Source: Collinsella sp. An7 (GTDB taxonomy: Bacteria > Actinomycetota > Coriobacteriia > Coriobacteriales > Coriobacteriaceae). Taken from it: a stretch of 64,000 bases of DNA. Shown piece by piece: positions 1 through 9,030 of this stretch (the first letter of the stretch is position 1; each line of letters opens with the position of its first letter). The stretch covers positions 62,001 through 126,000 of the forward strand of contig NZ_NFHP01000002.1 of the NCBI RefSeq assembly GCF_002159335.1, read 5' to 3'. The translations under genes and the position numbers were made by a program. The notes below the pieces were generated by a model. That model was not told where the DNA came from, made no database searches, and saw only the letters and a list, made by a program, of their open reading frames with translations.

Positions 1-1
1 C

Positions 2-427
2 AAGTACCTCAAGATGGTCGACCTCGAGGAGTTCGCCAACCACTACCCCAAGGAGCTGTCGGGCGGCATGAAGCAGCGCGTCGCCATCGCTCGCGCTTAC
101 GCCACCAACCCGCAGGTCCTGCTCATGGACGAACCCTTCGGCGCGCTCGATGCGCAGACCCGCACCCAGCTCCAGCAGGAGCTCATCGAGACGTGGGAGA
201 AGGAGCGCAAGACCTGCTTCTTCATCACCCACGATGTCGAGGAGGCCATCATCTTGGGCAACCGCTGCGTGATCATGAGCGCCCGCCCCGGCCGCGTGAA
301 GGACATCATCGATATCGATATCCCCTACCCGCGCGACCAGGCCACCAAGATGAGCCCGCGCTTCCTTGAGCTCAAGAACGAGATCTGGAGCCAGGTCTAC
401 CAGGAGTACCTGTCCGTGCGCAAGTAG
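2..427 (+). CDS. ABC transporter ATP-binding protein, nitrate/sulfonate/taurine type (5' end cut by window)
   Basis: Only the C-terminal 141 residues are visible; the frame is open from base 2, so the true start lies upstream of the window. Visible motifs are the ABC signature ELSGGMKQR, the Walker B stretch [12 protein letters not shown] with its D-loop, and the switch histidine in ITHDVEEA. The ALD-x-QTR sequence after Walker B and the closing R-P-G-R-V segment are typical of SsuB/TauB/NrtD ATPases. It energises import of a small anion or sulfonate together with the binding protein encoded next (116-bp gap). Which substrate is used cannot be told from the ATPase. Confidence 0.9.
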   Translation, partial: KYLKMVDLEEFANHYPKELSGGMKQRVAIARAYATNPQVLLMDEPFGALDAQTRTQLQQELIETWEKERKTCFFITHDVEEAIILGNRCVIMSARPGRVKDIIDIDIPYPRDQATKMSPRFLELKNEIWSQVYQEYLSVRK

Positions 428-439
428 CGCACAGGGCGC

Positions 440-474
440 CCGGGTCGCTCGGCATTCCCGCGCGAGCGACCCGG
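440..474 (+). other. Intercistronic hairpin
   Basis: A perfect 12-bp inverted repeat (440-451 with 463-474, loop of 11) lies between the ATPase and the binding-protein gene. No T-tract follows. Such hairpins often protect or attenuate mRNA so that the binding protein is made in excess; that role is inference. A second perfect 16-bp palindrome, gcaccgcatgcggtgc, follows at 501-516. Confidence 0.5.
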
Positions 475-543
475 CTCCATCACCGCCATCCGGCCAAAGC
501 GCACCGCATGCGGTGCGAGGTTCTACCAGAGAAGGAGAACGCC

Positions 544-1617
544 ATGTCCAACCTGAACGACTTCGTCCTCAGCCGTCGCAGCATGCTCGCCGGTCTCGGC
601 GGGCTCGGCCTCGCGGTCGCCGGCCTCGCCGGCTGCACCGGCACCACTGCGCCGTCCGGCAGCACCGCCGGCAGTGCCTCCACGGGCGGCAGCGATTACG
701 AGCCCGTGACCCTGCGCGTGGCCTTCATGCCCAACCTCGGCTCCGCCGGCACCCTCTTCGCCGCCATCGATCAGGGCTACTTCGATGAGGTCGGCATCAC
801 CGTCGAGCCCGCGCAGTTCCAGGGCGGCCCGGCCGAGATCACGGCTATGCAGTCCGGCGACATCGACATCGCCCAGATCGGCCACGGTGCCCATACCCTG
901 TGCATCTCCGGCGACGCGACCGTCTTCGCCTTCGACCAGCTCTCTCAGGCCGACGCCGTCGTCGTCGACAAGAGCAAGGTACCCACGGCTGCCGACCTCA
1001 AGGGCAAGACGGTGGGCGTCTCCACCGGCACCTCGTCCGAAATCATCCTCGGCCTCGTGCTTCGTGACGCCGGCCTCACCGAGAGCGACATCAACAAGGT
1101 CGAGATGGACGTCTCCGGCATGACGACCGCCCTCATCTCCGGCCAGATCGACGCCGCCGCCACCTGGTCGCCCAACACCGTGACCATCGAGGAGCAGCTC
1201 GGCGACAACTACCTCGTCCTCGGCACCAACACTGACTACTCCGACGAGGTCGCCTTCCCCGGCAGCTTCGTGTGCCTGCCCTCCTACGCCGAGGAGAACC
1301 CCGAGATTCTCGCCCGCTTCGGCGCTGCGATCGCCAAGGGCCACGACTACCGCGCCGCGCACATCGACGAGGTCGCCAAGCTCCTCGCCACCGAGCTCGA
1401 CCTCCCCGAGGACACGCTCCTGCAGTCCACGGGCGAGGGCGACTGGCAGGGCGCCGTCGACTGCCAGGGCGACACCGACACCATCCTCGGGTACTACCAG
1501 GCCCAGCAGCAGGTCTTCCTCGATGCCGGCACGGTCACCGAGGAGGTCCCGGTGGAGAACTACGTCGACACCGCCGTCATGGACGAGGCCAACAAGATCT
1601 ACGAGGAGATCAAGTAG
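544..1617 (+). CDS. ABC transporter substrate-binding lipoprotein (nitrate/sulfonate/taurine family)
   Basis: 357 residues. The N-terminus has a twin-arginine motif (SRRSMLAG, residues 9-16) followed by a hydrophobic stretch and lipobox LAGC near residue 30, then a Ser/Thr/Gly linker, so it is probably a Tat-exported lipoprotein anchored on the outer face of the membrane. The mature part looks like the NMT1/SsuA/TauA fold (AFMPNLGSAGTLFAAIDQGYF; MQSGDIDIAQIGHGAH). The start at 544 is chosen because gaaggag lies 5-10 bases upstream; an in-frame ATG at 508 has no such site and would hide the signal peptide. It is the partner of the upstream ATPase; a permease is not seen and probably lies before the window. 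The ligand is unknown. Confidence 0.88.
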   Translation: MSNLNDFVLSRRSMLAGLGGLGLAVAGLAGCTGTTAPSGSTAGSASTGGSDYEPVTLRVAFMPNLGSAGTLFAAIDQGYFDEVGITVEPAQFQGGPAEITAMQSGDIDIAQIGHGAHTLCISGDATVFAFDQLSQADAVVVDKSKVPTAADLKGKTVGVSTGTSSEIILGLVLRDAGLTESDINKVEMDVSGMTTALISGQIDAAATWSPNTVTIEEQLGDNYLVLGTNTDYSDEVAFPGSFVCLPSYAEENPEILARFGAAIAKGHDYRAAHIDEVAKLLATELDLPEDTLLQSTGEGDWQGAVDCQGDTDTILGYYQAQQQVFLDAGTVTEEVPVENYVDTAVMDEANKIYEEIK

Positions 1618-1670
1618 CTTCCGCTGACGCGGTGTCCGCATCGCGATCGGTACCCCAACGGTTCCTCTCT

Positions 1671-1744
1671 GCAGCCGGGCATTGCACTTCGCAGCGCCCG
1701 GCTGCGCGCTATGCCCGAGAACACCGAGCCGCATGCGGCTCGGT
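1671..1744 (+). other. Two strong hairpins downstream of the binding-protein gene
   Basis: A 10-bp perfect inverted repeat (1671-1680 with 1696-1705) is followed by a perfect 22-bp palindrome at 1723-1744 with the core ccgcatgcgg. There is no T-run, so neither is a classical terminator, but the position after the transporter and 160 bp before nagB suggests mRNA end formation or stability. The rest of 1618-1904 shows no gene. Confidence 0.4.
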
Positions 1745-1904
1745 CCCGCGCAACCCCTTGCGGCAGCCACAGTGCGCTTTCGCAGCCCCTGAGGCCCGCC
1801 TTCCTCCCACACCCGCAGCCCGGCGCACCTCTGCCGGCTGCCCCACCCCATCAGCCCCGCGCCCTTGAGGCGCCCGGCGCCACCCCACGCGGAAAGGACG
1901 CGAC

Positions 1905-2726
1905 ATGGCACACGACTACTATCACATTCCGGCAGACCAGCTGGGCGAGGGCGCCAAGATTCCGCTCGAGGTGCTCGGCGACTCAGGCGAGATCTTCTAC
2001 GAGATGGCCCTCACGATGGTCGAGGAGATTGAGGCGCACAACGCCCGCGACGAGAAGACCGTCTTCATCTGCCCGGTAGGCCCTGTCGGCCAGTACCCCA
2101 TCTTCGTCCGCCTGGTGAACGAGCGCAACGTCTCGCTCAAGAAGTGCTGGTTCATCAACATGGACGAGTACCTGACCGACGATGACGAGTGGATCGACGC
2201 AGCCGACGCGCTCTCGTTCCGCGGCTTTATGGAGCGCACGGTCTACAGCAAGATTCGCCCGGAGCTCGTCGTTCCCGAGGAGCAGCGCATCTTCCCCGAC
2301 CCCACAGACCCCGGCCGCGTCGGTCGCGTCATCGATGAGCTCGGCGGCGTCGACATCGCCTTCGGCGGCATCGGCATCACGGGGCACCTCGCGTTCAACG
2401 AGCCCGACCCCGAGCTCTCCGTGGAGGAGTTCGCCGCGCTCGACACCCGCGTGCTCTCCATCCATCCCGAGACCCGCGCCACCAACTGCATCGGCGACCT
2501 CGGCGGTGCGCTTGAGGACATGCCCCACCGTTGCGTCACCATCGGCATGAAGGAGATCCTGGGCGCCCGCAAGGTGCGTCTCGGCGTCTTCCGCGACTGG
2601 CACCGCGCCGTCGCCCGCCGTGCCGCCTACGGTGAGGTCACCGCCGCCTTCCCGGCGACGCTTCTGCAGAACCACCCCGACGCGAAGATCTTCGTCAACA
2701 GCGTCGCCGCCGGTCAGGCCTACTAA
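1905..2726 (+). CDS. nagB: NagB-like glucosamine-6-phosphate deaminase/isomerase, divergent active site
   Basis: 273 residues, close to the family length. It should convert glucosamine-6-phosphate to fructose-6-phosphate and ammonia in the cytoplasm. NMDEYL (about 85-90) and GGIGITGHLAFNEP (about 154-167) match the two best-known NagB motifs. However, in E. coli NagB the second motif reads N-D-G-H and its Asp (Asp141) is catalytic; here that position is Thr159 (I-T-G-H). The N-terminal phosphate loop (LPTGGTP in E. coli) is also replaced by CPVGPVGQYP. It may therefore be a specialised subfamily rather than a classical deaminase. Start ATG has ggaaagga upstream. nagA begins 12 bp after the stop, so the two form one operon and work in consecutive steps. 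Confidence 0.8.
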   Translation: MAHDYYHIPADQLGEGAKIPLEVLGDSGEIFYEMALTMVEEIEAHNARDEKTVFICPVGPVGQYPIFVRLVNERNVSLKKCWFINMDEYLTDDDEWIDAADALSFRGFMERTVYSKIRPELVVPEEQRIFPDPTDPGRVGRVIDELGGVDIAFGGIGITGHLAFNEPDPELSVEEFAALDTRVLSIHPETRATNCIGDLGGALEDMPHRCVTIGMKEILGARKVRLGVFRDWHRAVARRAAYGEVTAAFPATLLQNHPDAKIFVNSVAAGQAY

Positions 2727-2738
2727 GGAGGCCCCTAC

Positions 2739-3908
2739 ATGACTGCAACCGAGAACTCCTTCTACCTCAAGGGCGCGACGGTCCTTCTGCCCGAGGGCAT
2801 GACGAGGACCGATGTCGTCGTCAAGGACGGCCGCATCGCCGGCCTGCCCCGCGAGACGGCGAACATCGAGGGCCTGCCCGAGCTCGACGCCGCTGGGCTC
2901 ACGGTCCTGCCCGGCTTTATCGACATCCATACGCACGGCGCGGCCAACGTCGACGTGAACGCCGCCGACGAGGAGGGCCTGCGCACCATCGGCCGCTTCT
3001 TTGCGAGCCAGGGCGTCACCGGCTGGCTCTGCTCGGTTCTGACCGACACCCCGGAGCAGACACTCTGGTGCATGGAGCAGGCGCGGCGCGTCATCGAGGG
3101 CGGCCCGTACGACGGTGCGGCGCTGCTCGGCATCCACCTCGAGGGCCCGTGCCTCTCCAGTGAGTACAAGGGCGCCATGCCCGAGCACCTGCTCATGCAC
3201 GAGGCGACCTCCGAGCTCTTCCGCCAGTATCAGGAGGCCTCGGGCGGGCACGTGCGCTACACCACGCTCGCCCCGGAGGTTCCGGGTGTGGAGAAGATCA
3301 TCCCCGAGCTCAACGCCATGGGCATCGTCTGCGCCATCGGCCATAGCGGCGCGGGCTACGACCAGTCCCAAGCCTGCGTGGCGGCGGGCGCCGCAAGCGC
3401 CACGCATCTGGGTAACGCCATGCGCCTCTTCCATCAGCACGACCCCGCAATCTGGGGCGTGGCGCTCGAGAGCGATCTCTATGTGGAAGCCATCTGCGAC
3501 GGACGCCACCTGCACCCCGGCAGCGTCCGCCTCTACCTCAAGGACAAGGGCTGGGACCGCGTCGTCGCCATCACCGACTCCATCATGGCGGCAGGCCTCC
3601 CCGACGGCAACTACAAGCTCGGCGTGAACGACGTGGTCGTGGAGGACGGCGACGCGAAGCTCGCCGACACCGGTGTGCGCGCGGGCTCGACGCTCACGCT
3701 CGCCCAGGCGCTCCGCAACATCGTGAAGTTCGCCGATACGGACGTGGCGCACGCCGCGCACCTCATGACCGCAAACCCGGCGCGCCTCATCGGCCTCCCC
3801 ACCAAGGGCAACATCGCCCGCGGCTGCGATGCCGACCTCACGCTCGTCGACGGCGACCTCGAGGTCGTCCGGACCATCGTGGGCGGCCGCACGGTCTACA
3901 CCCGTTAA
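2739..3908 (+). CDS. nagA: N-acetylglucosamine-6-phosphate deacetylase
   Basis: 389 residues, normal length. It removes acetate from GlcNAc-6-phosphate to feed NagB. Metal-site motifs of the amidohydrolase family are present: IDIHTHG (His64, His66), HLEGPC (Glu135), AIGHSGA, a CDGRHLHP loop and the late Asp in AITDSIM. The Shine-Dalgarno aaggagg overlaps the nagB stop codon, so the pair is translationally close. A good rho-independent terminator follows. A second, different deacetylase of this family lies at 39027-40196 in the PTS cluster. Confidence 0.95.
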   Translation: MTATENSFYLKGATVLLPEGMTRTDVVVKDGRIAGLPRETANIEGLPELDAAGLTVLPGFIDIHTHGAANVDVNAADEEGLRTIGRFFASQGVTGWLCSVLTDTPEQTLWCMEQARRVIEGGPYDGAALLGIHLEGPCLSSEYKGAMPEHLLMHEATSELFRQYQEASGGHVRYTTLAPEVPGVEKIIPELNAMGIVCAIGHSGAGYDQSQACVAAGAASATHLGNAMRLFHQHDPAIWGVALESDLYVEAICDGRHLHPGSVRLYLKDKGWDRVVAITDSIMAAGLPDGNYKLGVNDVVVEDGDAKLADTGVRAGSTLTLAQALRNIVKFADTDVAHAAHLMTANPARLIGLPTKGNIARGCDADLTLVDGDLEVVRTIVGGRTVYTR

Positions 3909-3947
3909 CATCGCGACCCAGCGGCGACTGCGTCGCAGGGCACGGTA

Positions 3948-3990
3948 AAGCCGCCGCCATCTCAGCGACTCGAGGTGGCGGCGGCTTTTT
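3948..3990 (+). terminator. Rho-independent terminator of nagBA
   Basis: Stem agccgccgcca (3949-3959) pairs with tggcggcggct (3976-3986), followed by a run of T. It lies 40 bp after nagA. In the opposite direction it could also serve larB, but the T-run on that strand is weaker. Confidence 0.85.
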
Positions 3991-4019
3991 CAGGGCGCTT
4001 TTTCGGGCGGAGCCTCCCG

Positions 4020-4802
4020 TTAGGCGCGCGGACCCGGCAGGTGGTTGATGAGCGATGCCTGATAGGCCGCACCAAATCCGTTGTCGATGTTGACGACGGA
4101 GATGCCGCTCGCGCAGCTGTTGACCATGGCGAGGAGCGCCGTCACGCCGCCGAGGTTGGCACCGTACCCCACACTCGTGGGAACCGCGATGACCGGGCAG
4201 GAAGCAAGACCGCCCACCACGCTCGGCAGCGCGCCCTCCATGCCGGCAACGGCGATGATCACCTGGGCGCGGTCGATATCGCCCGCGTGCCGGAGCAGCC
4301 GGTGGATGCCGGCAACGCCCGCATCGTGCACCACGCGCACCCGATTGCCCAAAAAGCGCGCCGTGAGCGCCGCCTCCTCGGCCACAGGCAGGTCGCTCGT
4401 GCCGGCCGTGATGACGAGGATCTCGCCGTTGCCCGTGGGCTCGGGGAGCGCGCCCACAACCCCCGCGCGCGCCGCCTCGTGGTAGGCGAAGGCATCCGCC
4501 GCCGGGGCAAAATCGGGCCGGGCCGCGAGCTCCGCCGCCTTAGCGGCATCGAGCCGGGTGACGAGGATGCGCTCCTGCCCCGCGGCGCGCATGGCACCCA
4601 CGATGCCCGCGATCTGCTCCGCCGTCTTGCCGGCACCGTAAATCACCTCGGAGACGCCCGTACGGGCCCCGCGCGCCGTGTCGACCTGCGCATAGCCGAG
4701 GTCGGCCACCGCGTCGAGGTGCACGCGGCGCACGAGCTCCTCGGGCGCGAGCTCGCCCGAGGCAACGGCACGCGCAAGCGCCTCCAGATCCGTTGCGTCC
4801 AT
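4020..4802 (-). CDS. larB: LarB, nickel-pincer cofactor biosynthesis protein
   Basis: 260 residues. LarB carboxylates nicotinic acid adenine dinucleotide and hydrolyses its phosphoanhydride to give pyridinium-3,5-biscarboxylic acid mononucleotide, the first step of the nickel-pincer nucleotide cofactor of lactate racemase-type enzymes. The C-terminal half carries the PurE-like core: TAGTSDLPVAEEA, a GMEGALPSVVGGL loop and VPTSVGYGA. The N-terminal LarB region (ALARAVASGELAPEELVRRV) is also present. The usual partners larC, larE and a larA-like enzyme are not in this window, so the cofactor can only be made if they lie elsewhere. It stands alone, convergent with nagBA. The 203 bp upstream (4803-5005) shows no gene. 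Confidence 0.88.
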   Translation of the reverse strand: MDATDLEALARAVASGELAPEELVRRVHLDAVADLGYAQVDTARGARTGVSEVIYGAGKTAEQIAGIVGAMRAAGQERILVTRLDAAKAAELAARPDFAPAADAFAYHEAARAGVVGALPEPTGNGEILVITAGTSDLPVAEEAALTARFLGNRVRVVHDAGVAGIHRLLRHAGDIDRAQVIIAVAGMEGALPSVVGGLASCPVIAVPTSVGYGANLGGVTALLAMVNSCASGISVVNIDNGFGAAYQASLINHLPGPRA

Positions 4803-5005
4803 ACGTCCCTCCCCCGCCGCTTGCGTCTCGAGCGCCCGCGGCTTATCGTGCCTTTCTTGCTATCGTCGCATGTGAAGCGCGCTCCAGGTCAAGCCGAGCG
4901 CAGACTGCACGCGATTGACTGCGGCCGCCCGCTCAGGCCGACTAGACGAGGCCTCCGGCGGCTACCGATGGCCTGCGCTGCCAGCCCGACGGCATCGCGA
5001 CGGCG

Positions 5006-5377
5006 CTAGAGCAATGCCTCTGCCCACGCCGGCTCGCGAAAGCCCACGAGCACCGTGTCGCCCGCCACAACGATCGGCCGCTTGACGAGCATGCCGTCCG
5101 TCGCCAGCAGCGCGCGGGCCTCTTTGTCGGACATGCCGGCGTCGAGCTTGGCCTTGAGTCCGAGCTCGCGGTAGCGCATGCCGCTCGTGTTGAAGAACCG
5201 ACGCACGGGCAGTCCCGAGCGGGCCTGCCAGTCGGCGATCTCCTCGGCGGTGGGGGCGTCCTCCACGATGTGCCGGTCGGTGTAGGCAACGCCGTGCTCG
5301 TCCAGCCACTTCTTGGCCTTTTTGCAGGTGCTGCACTTGGGATACTCAACAAACAGGATGGGGGTAGCCTCTGCCAT
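5006..5377 (-). CDS. ArsC/Spx-family thioredoxin-fold protein
   Basis: 123 residues, single domain. The N-terminal FVEYPKCSTCKKAKKWLDEH holds a CxxC motif at about residues 15-18, and the later RRFFNTSG, LLATDGMLVKRPIVV and VGFREPAW segments are shared by arsenate reductase, YffB and Spx/MgsR proteins. The conserved Cys-Arg chemistry of true ArsC is not obvious; the CxxC resembles Spx/MgsR, which are redox-sensing partners of RNA polymerase, and many actinobacterial homologues are simply annotated as arsenate reductase family. The function (thiol reductase or regulator) stays open. It is divergent from the PHP gene across 142 bp. Confidence 0.8.
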   Translation of the reverse strand: MAEATPILFVEYPKCSTCKKAKKWLDEHGVAYTDRHIVEDAPTAEEIADWQARSGLPVRRFFNTSGMRYRELGLKAKLDAGMSDKEARALLATDGMLVKRPIVVAGDTVLVGFREPAWAEALL

Positions 5378-5519
5378 GGTGCTCTCCTCGTGTCGTAAGA
5401 TGGTGGCACACGTCCGCCAGAGCGTCGGCGTTTTGCGTGGTGCCGGGCGCTACCATGGTACCCCAACGCACTGCTCCACTAACGCCGCCCCGCCCGCCAT
5501 TCCAACCTGAGGAGCCCCC

Positions 5520-6446
5520 ATGAGCCTGCCTGCATGCGCGCGCATCGACTGCCACACCCACACGAGCTTCTCCGACGGCGTCTCCACCTTTGCCGAAAAC
5601 GTGCGCGCCGCCGCGGCGTGCGGCTGCCGTGTGCTCGTCTCGACCGACCACCTTACCCTGCCTGCAAGCATGGACCCCGCGTGCGAGGTCTCGGTGGCAG
5701 AAGACGAACTTGCCGCCCATCGTGCGGCGTGGGAGGAAGCTCGTGCGCTTGCGGCCGAAATCGCGCCCGAGCTCGAGCTTGTCTACGGCTTTGAATGCGA
5801 CTGGTACGAGGGATGCGAGGCAAACGTGGCCCGCTGGAGTGCGGGCGCGGTGGTGCGGCTGGGGAGCGTGCACTGGATCGGCGACCCGGGCGATGTTACC
5901 ACGGTCGCCGCACATCCCGAGGCGGTGGATGACCCGGCTCTCCGTGTGGCGCGCGCGGGCATGCCCGGCAGCGACGCCGGGTGGATCGACGACGGAGACG
6001 ACCTGCACCTTTGGCACGAGCTTGGGCCTGACGAGCTCTGGCGCCGCTACGTTGCGACCTGGTGCCGCGCCTGCGAGAGCCCGCTCGACTTTGACGTGAT
6101 GGCCCACCCCGACCTCGCCATGCGCTTTGCCGCCGAGGGGCTCGCCCCCACCATCGACCTCGCACCGCTCTGGGGCGAGATGGTCGCGTGCGCCCACGAC
6201 ACCGGGCGCCGCATCGAGCTCTCGACGGCAGGCCTGCGCAAGGGTGTGGGCGACTACTACCCCGCCGCGGGGCTCTTAGCGCGCTTTGCCCGGGCGGAGG
6301 TGCCGCTCGTATTCAGCTCCGACGCGCACGTGGCGCGCGATATCTGCTGGGGCATCACCGACGCTCAGCGCCATGCCTGGGAGGCCGGTTACCGCAGCTT
6401 TGAGGCGCCGCACGCCGACGGTTCTTGGGAGACCGTCGCGCTGTAG
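5520..6446 (+). CDS. PHP-domain phosphoesterase, candidate histidinol-phosphatase
   Basis: 308 residues. The N-terminus IDCHTHTSFSDG is the first PHP metal motif, and STDHLTLP the second; later FDVMAHPDL and FSSDAHVARD supply further metal ligands. This is the HisK/YtvP-type fold, which removes phosphate from histidinol-phosphate. The his operon next to it (convergent, ending 71 bp away) contains no other histidinol-phosphatase (its hisB is dehydratase only), which supports the assignment but does not prove it. Shine-Dalgarno gagg lies 8 bases before the ATG. Confidence 0.8.
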   Translation: MSLPACARIDCHTHTSFSDGVSTFAENVRAAAACGCRVLVSTDHLTLPASMDPACEVSVAEDELAAHRAAWEEARALAAEIAPELELVYGFECDWYEGCEANVARWSAGAVVRLGSVHWIGDPGDVTTVAAHPEAVDDPALRVARAGMPGSDAGWIDDGDDLHLWHELGPDELWRRYVATWCRACESPLDFDVMAHPDLAMRFAAEGLAPTIDLAPLWGEMVACAHDTGRRIELSTAGLRKGVGDYYPAAGLLARFARAEVPLVFSSDAHVARDICWGITDAQRHAWEAGYRSFEAPHADGSWETVAL

Positions 6447-6517
6447 GGTCTGCCGCGCCGCACCGGCACAAAGGGACAGGGGCTTTGTACCTACACCGGT
6501 CCGACACGGCGCTCAGG

Positions 6518-6835
6518 CTAGCGCCTGCGTGCGTTGAGCTCGCCGGCGAGTTCGTCCAAGGTCACGCCGTAGCGTTCGAGCACCACGAGCAGATGATAGA
6601 CGAGGTCCGCCGCCTCGTAGCGGATGTGGTCGTGGTCGTTGTCCTTGCAGGCCATGATGACCTCGCTTGCCTCTTCGGCGAGCTTCTTGAGGAGGCTGTC
6701 CTCTTTGCCGGTGAGGAGCCGGGCTGTGTAGCTCTCCTCGGGTGAGGCGACGCGCCGGCCGCTGATTGTGGCGGCAAGGCCCGTGAGCGTCTCGCCGATG
6801 TTGCCGTCTTGCACGTTTGCCGTGCGTTCTCCCAT
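6518..6835 (-). CDS. hisE: Phosphoribosyl-ATP pyrophosphohydrolase
   Basis: 105 residues, the expected length of a stand-alone HisE. It hydrolyses phosphoribosyl-ATP to phosphoribosyl-AMP, step 2 of histidine synthesis. Diagnostic features are SYTARLLTGKEDSLLKKLAEEASEVIMA with the E-E-x-x-E metal ligands, followed by EAADLVYHLLVVL. It is the last gene of the his operon, 53 bp after hisI. In many bacteria hisI and hisE are fused; here they are separate. Confidence 0.95.
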   Translation of the reverse strand: MGERTANVQDGNIGETLTGLAATISGRRVASPEESYTARLLTGKEDSLLKKLAEEASEVIMACKDNDHDHIRYEAADLVYHLLVVLERYGVTLDELAGELNARRR

Positions 6836-6888
6836 AACCGTTCCCTCCCTGCGCGCCTCAGGCCCTTCGGCCCGCGGCGATACATTTC

Positions 6889-7206
6889 TCAGTCGAGCTC
6901 GTTAAAGAAGCAGCTGCGTGCGCCCGTATGGCAAGCGGGGCCGGGCGAGTCGACCTTTACGAGCAGCGTATCGGCATCGCAATCGGCCAAAATCTCCCGC
7001 ACTTGCTGCATGTTGCCGCTCGTGGCGCCCTTGTTCCAGAGCTTCTGGCGGCTGCGGCTCCAAAACCACGTGGTGCCCGTCTCGCGCGTGAGACGCAGCG
7101 ACTCGGCGCTCATCCACGCCACCATGAGCACCTCGCCCGTGTCGTACTGCTGCACCACCGCGGGAATGAGCCCGCGGTCGTCAAACGTGAGCGCATCGAT
7201 CGTCAT
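6889..7206 (-). CDS. hisI: Phosphoribosyl-AMP cyclohydrolase
   Basis: 105 residues. It opens the purine ring of phosphoribosyl-AMP, step 3. Motifs: [31 protein letters not shown], and the zinc-binding cysteines Cys76, Cys92 and Cys99 within [10 protein letters not shown]. Stand-alone form without a HisE domain. A 256-bp gap with a degenerate repeat separates it from hisF upstream, the widest gap in the operon. Confidence 0.95.
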   Translation of the reverse strand: MTIDALTFDDRGLIPAVVQQYDTGEVLMVAWMSAESLRLTRETGTTWFWSRSRQKLWNKGATSGNMQQVREILADCDADTLLVKVDSPGPACHTGARSCFFNELD

Positions 7207-7241
7207 CGTCTGTCTCCTTCAGTCGCAGATGGTAACCCGGT

Positions 7242-7369
7242 AGGTCGGCGAAAAACCCTCTCAGATCGGTAAGGACGTCCCAAGCGCGGTCCTCGGGATA
7301 TCCTCAGGCCGTCGAGAACCCCCCCCCAGGTCGGCGAGAACCCCTCTCAGGTCGGCGAGAACGTCTCAG
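7242..7369. repeat. Degenerate direct repeat in the hisF-hisI gap
   Basis: Copies of aggtcggcgagaacccctct or close variants occur at 7242-7263, 7328-7349 and 7349-7369, with a more diverged one at 7306-7327. The last two are head-to-tail with a 21-bp period. A single related fragment (caggtcggcgagg) recurs at 10077-10089 between hisH and hisB. No coding frame follows the repeat. Confidence 0.6.
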
Positions 7370-7462
7370 GTGCCGCAGATCGACCTGAACGAGGAGGGAG
7401 CAGGCCTTTGCGCCGCGACCGACGAGTGAAGGCCGAGGTGCGGTGCCTGGGGCGTTCGCAGC

Positions 7463-8238
<776 letters not shown>

Positions 8239-8245
<7 letters not shown>

Positions 8246-9030
8246 ACGCCCTCCTCTCCGGATGCGGCAGCCGTATCCTTGGCCGCCGTGCCGGAATCCT
8301 CCGCCGCGGCGAGCGCCTCGGCAACCGAGAAGACTCCCTCGTAGATCGCCCGGCCCGTGATGGCGCCCTCGATCGCGTCCGACCCCGCCACCGCAAGCGC
8401 GCGGATGTCGGCGAGCGACGAAATGCCGCCCGACGCCACCACGGGAAAGCCCGCGAGCTCGGCCACGCGGCGGTAGGCCGCAACGTCGATGCCCGTCTGC
8501 ATGCCGTCGCGGGCGATGTCGGTGTAGACGAGGTGCCGAAAGCCCAGACTCGTGAGCTCGCCGACCACATCGTCGAGCGTGCGAGCCACGTCGTCGCGCC
8601 ACCCGTTGACCTTGACCATGCCGTCGCGGGCGGCAACGTCGGCAACCAGAAGATTGCCAAAGCCGCGCGCGGCCACCTCGGCAAACCCCGGCTCGGTAAC
8701 GAGCACCGTGCCAAGCGCAATGCGGCGGCAGCCGTAGCCCGCAAGCTCGTCGATTCGCGCGAGCGAGCGCACGCCGCCGCCCACGTCGACCGAGAGGCCC
8801 TCGACCTGGCAGATTGCCCGGATCGCAGCGGCGTTGGCCGCGCAGGCGTCGTCATCCTCCTCGAGCGCGGCCGAAAGGTCGACCACATGCACCCAAGAAG
8901 CACCCTGCTCGGCAAAGGAGCGGGCAACGGCCACTGGGTCGTCGGAGTAGACCTTCATGCGCGCGCGGTCGCCGCGCTCCAGGCGCACGACCTTGCCGGC
9001 AATGAGGTCGATAGCAGGGAATACGATCAT
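8239..9030 (-). CDS. hisA: Phosphoribosylformimino-5-aminoimidazole carboxamide ribotide isomerase
   Basis: 263 residues. It isomerises ProFAR to PRFAR, the substrate of His[22 protein letters not shown] contains the catalytic Asp8; the second is in [26 protein letters not shown] and [13 protein letters not shown] are the two phosphate loops. The C-terminus carries a short Ala/Glu-rich tail of about 20 residues beyond the usual end. The start overlaps the hisH stop (ATGA) and its own stop overlaps hisF, so hisH, hisA and hisF are translationally coupled. Confidence 0.95.

Noticed and set aside
523-1911. Long minus-strand open frame of 462 codons
   Set aside because: Antisense to the binding-protein gene; caused by high GC third positions. 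No ribosome site and no family features.
1983-3911. 642-codon minus-strand frame across nagB and nagA
   Set aside because: A mirror of two well-supported genes on the plus strand; composition is His/Asp/Val-rich as expected for antisense of GC-rich codons.
3975-5009. 344-codon plus-strand frame over larB
   Set aside because: Antisense of larB, which has clear family motifs.
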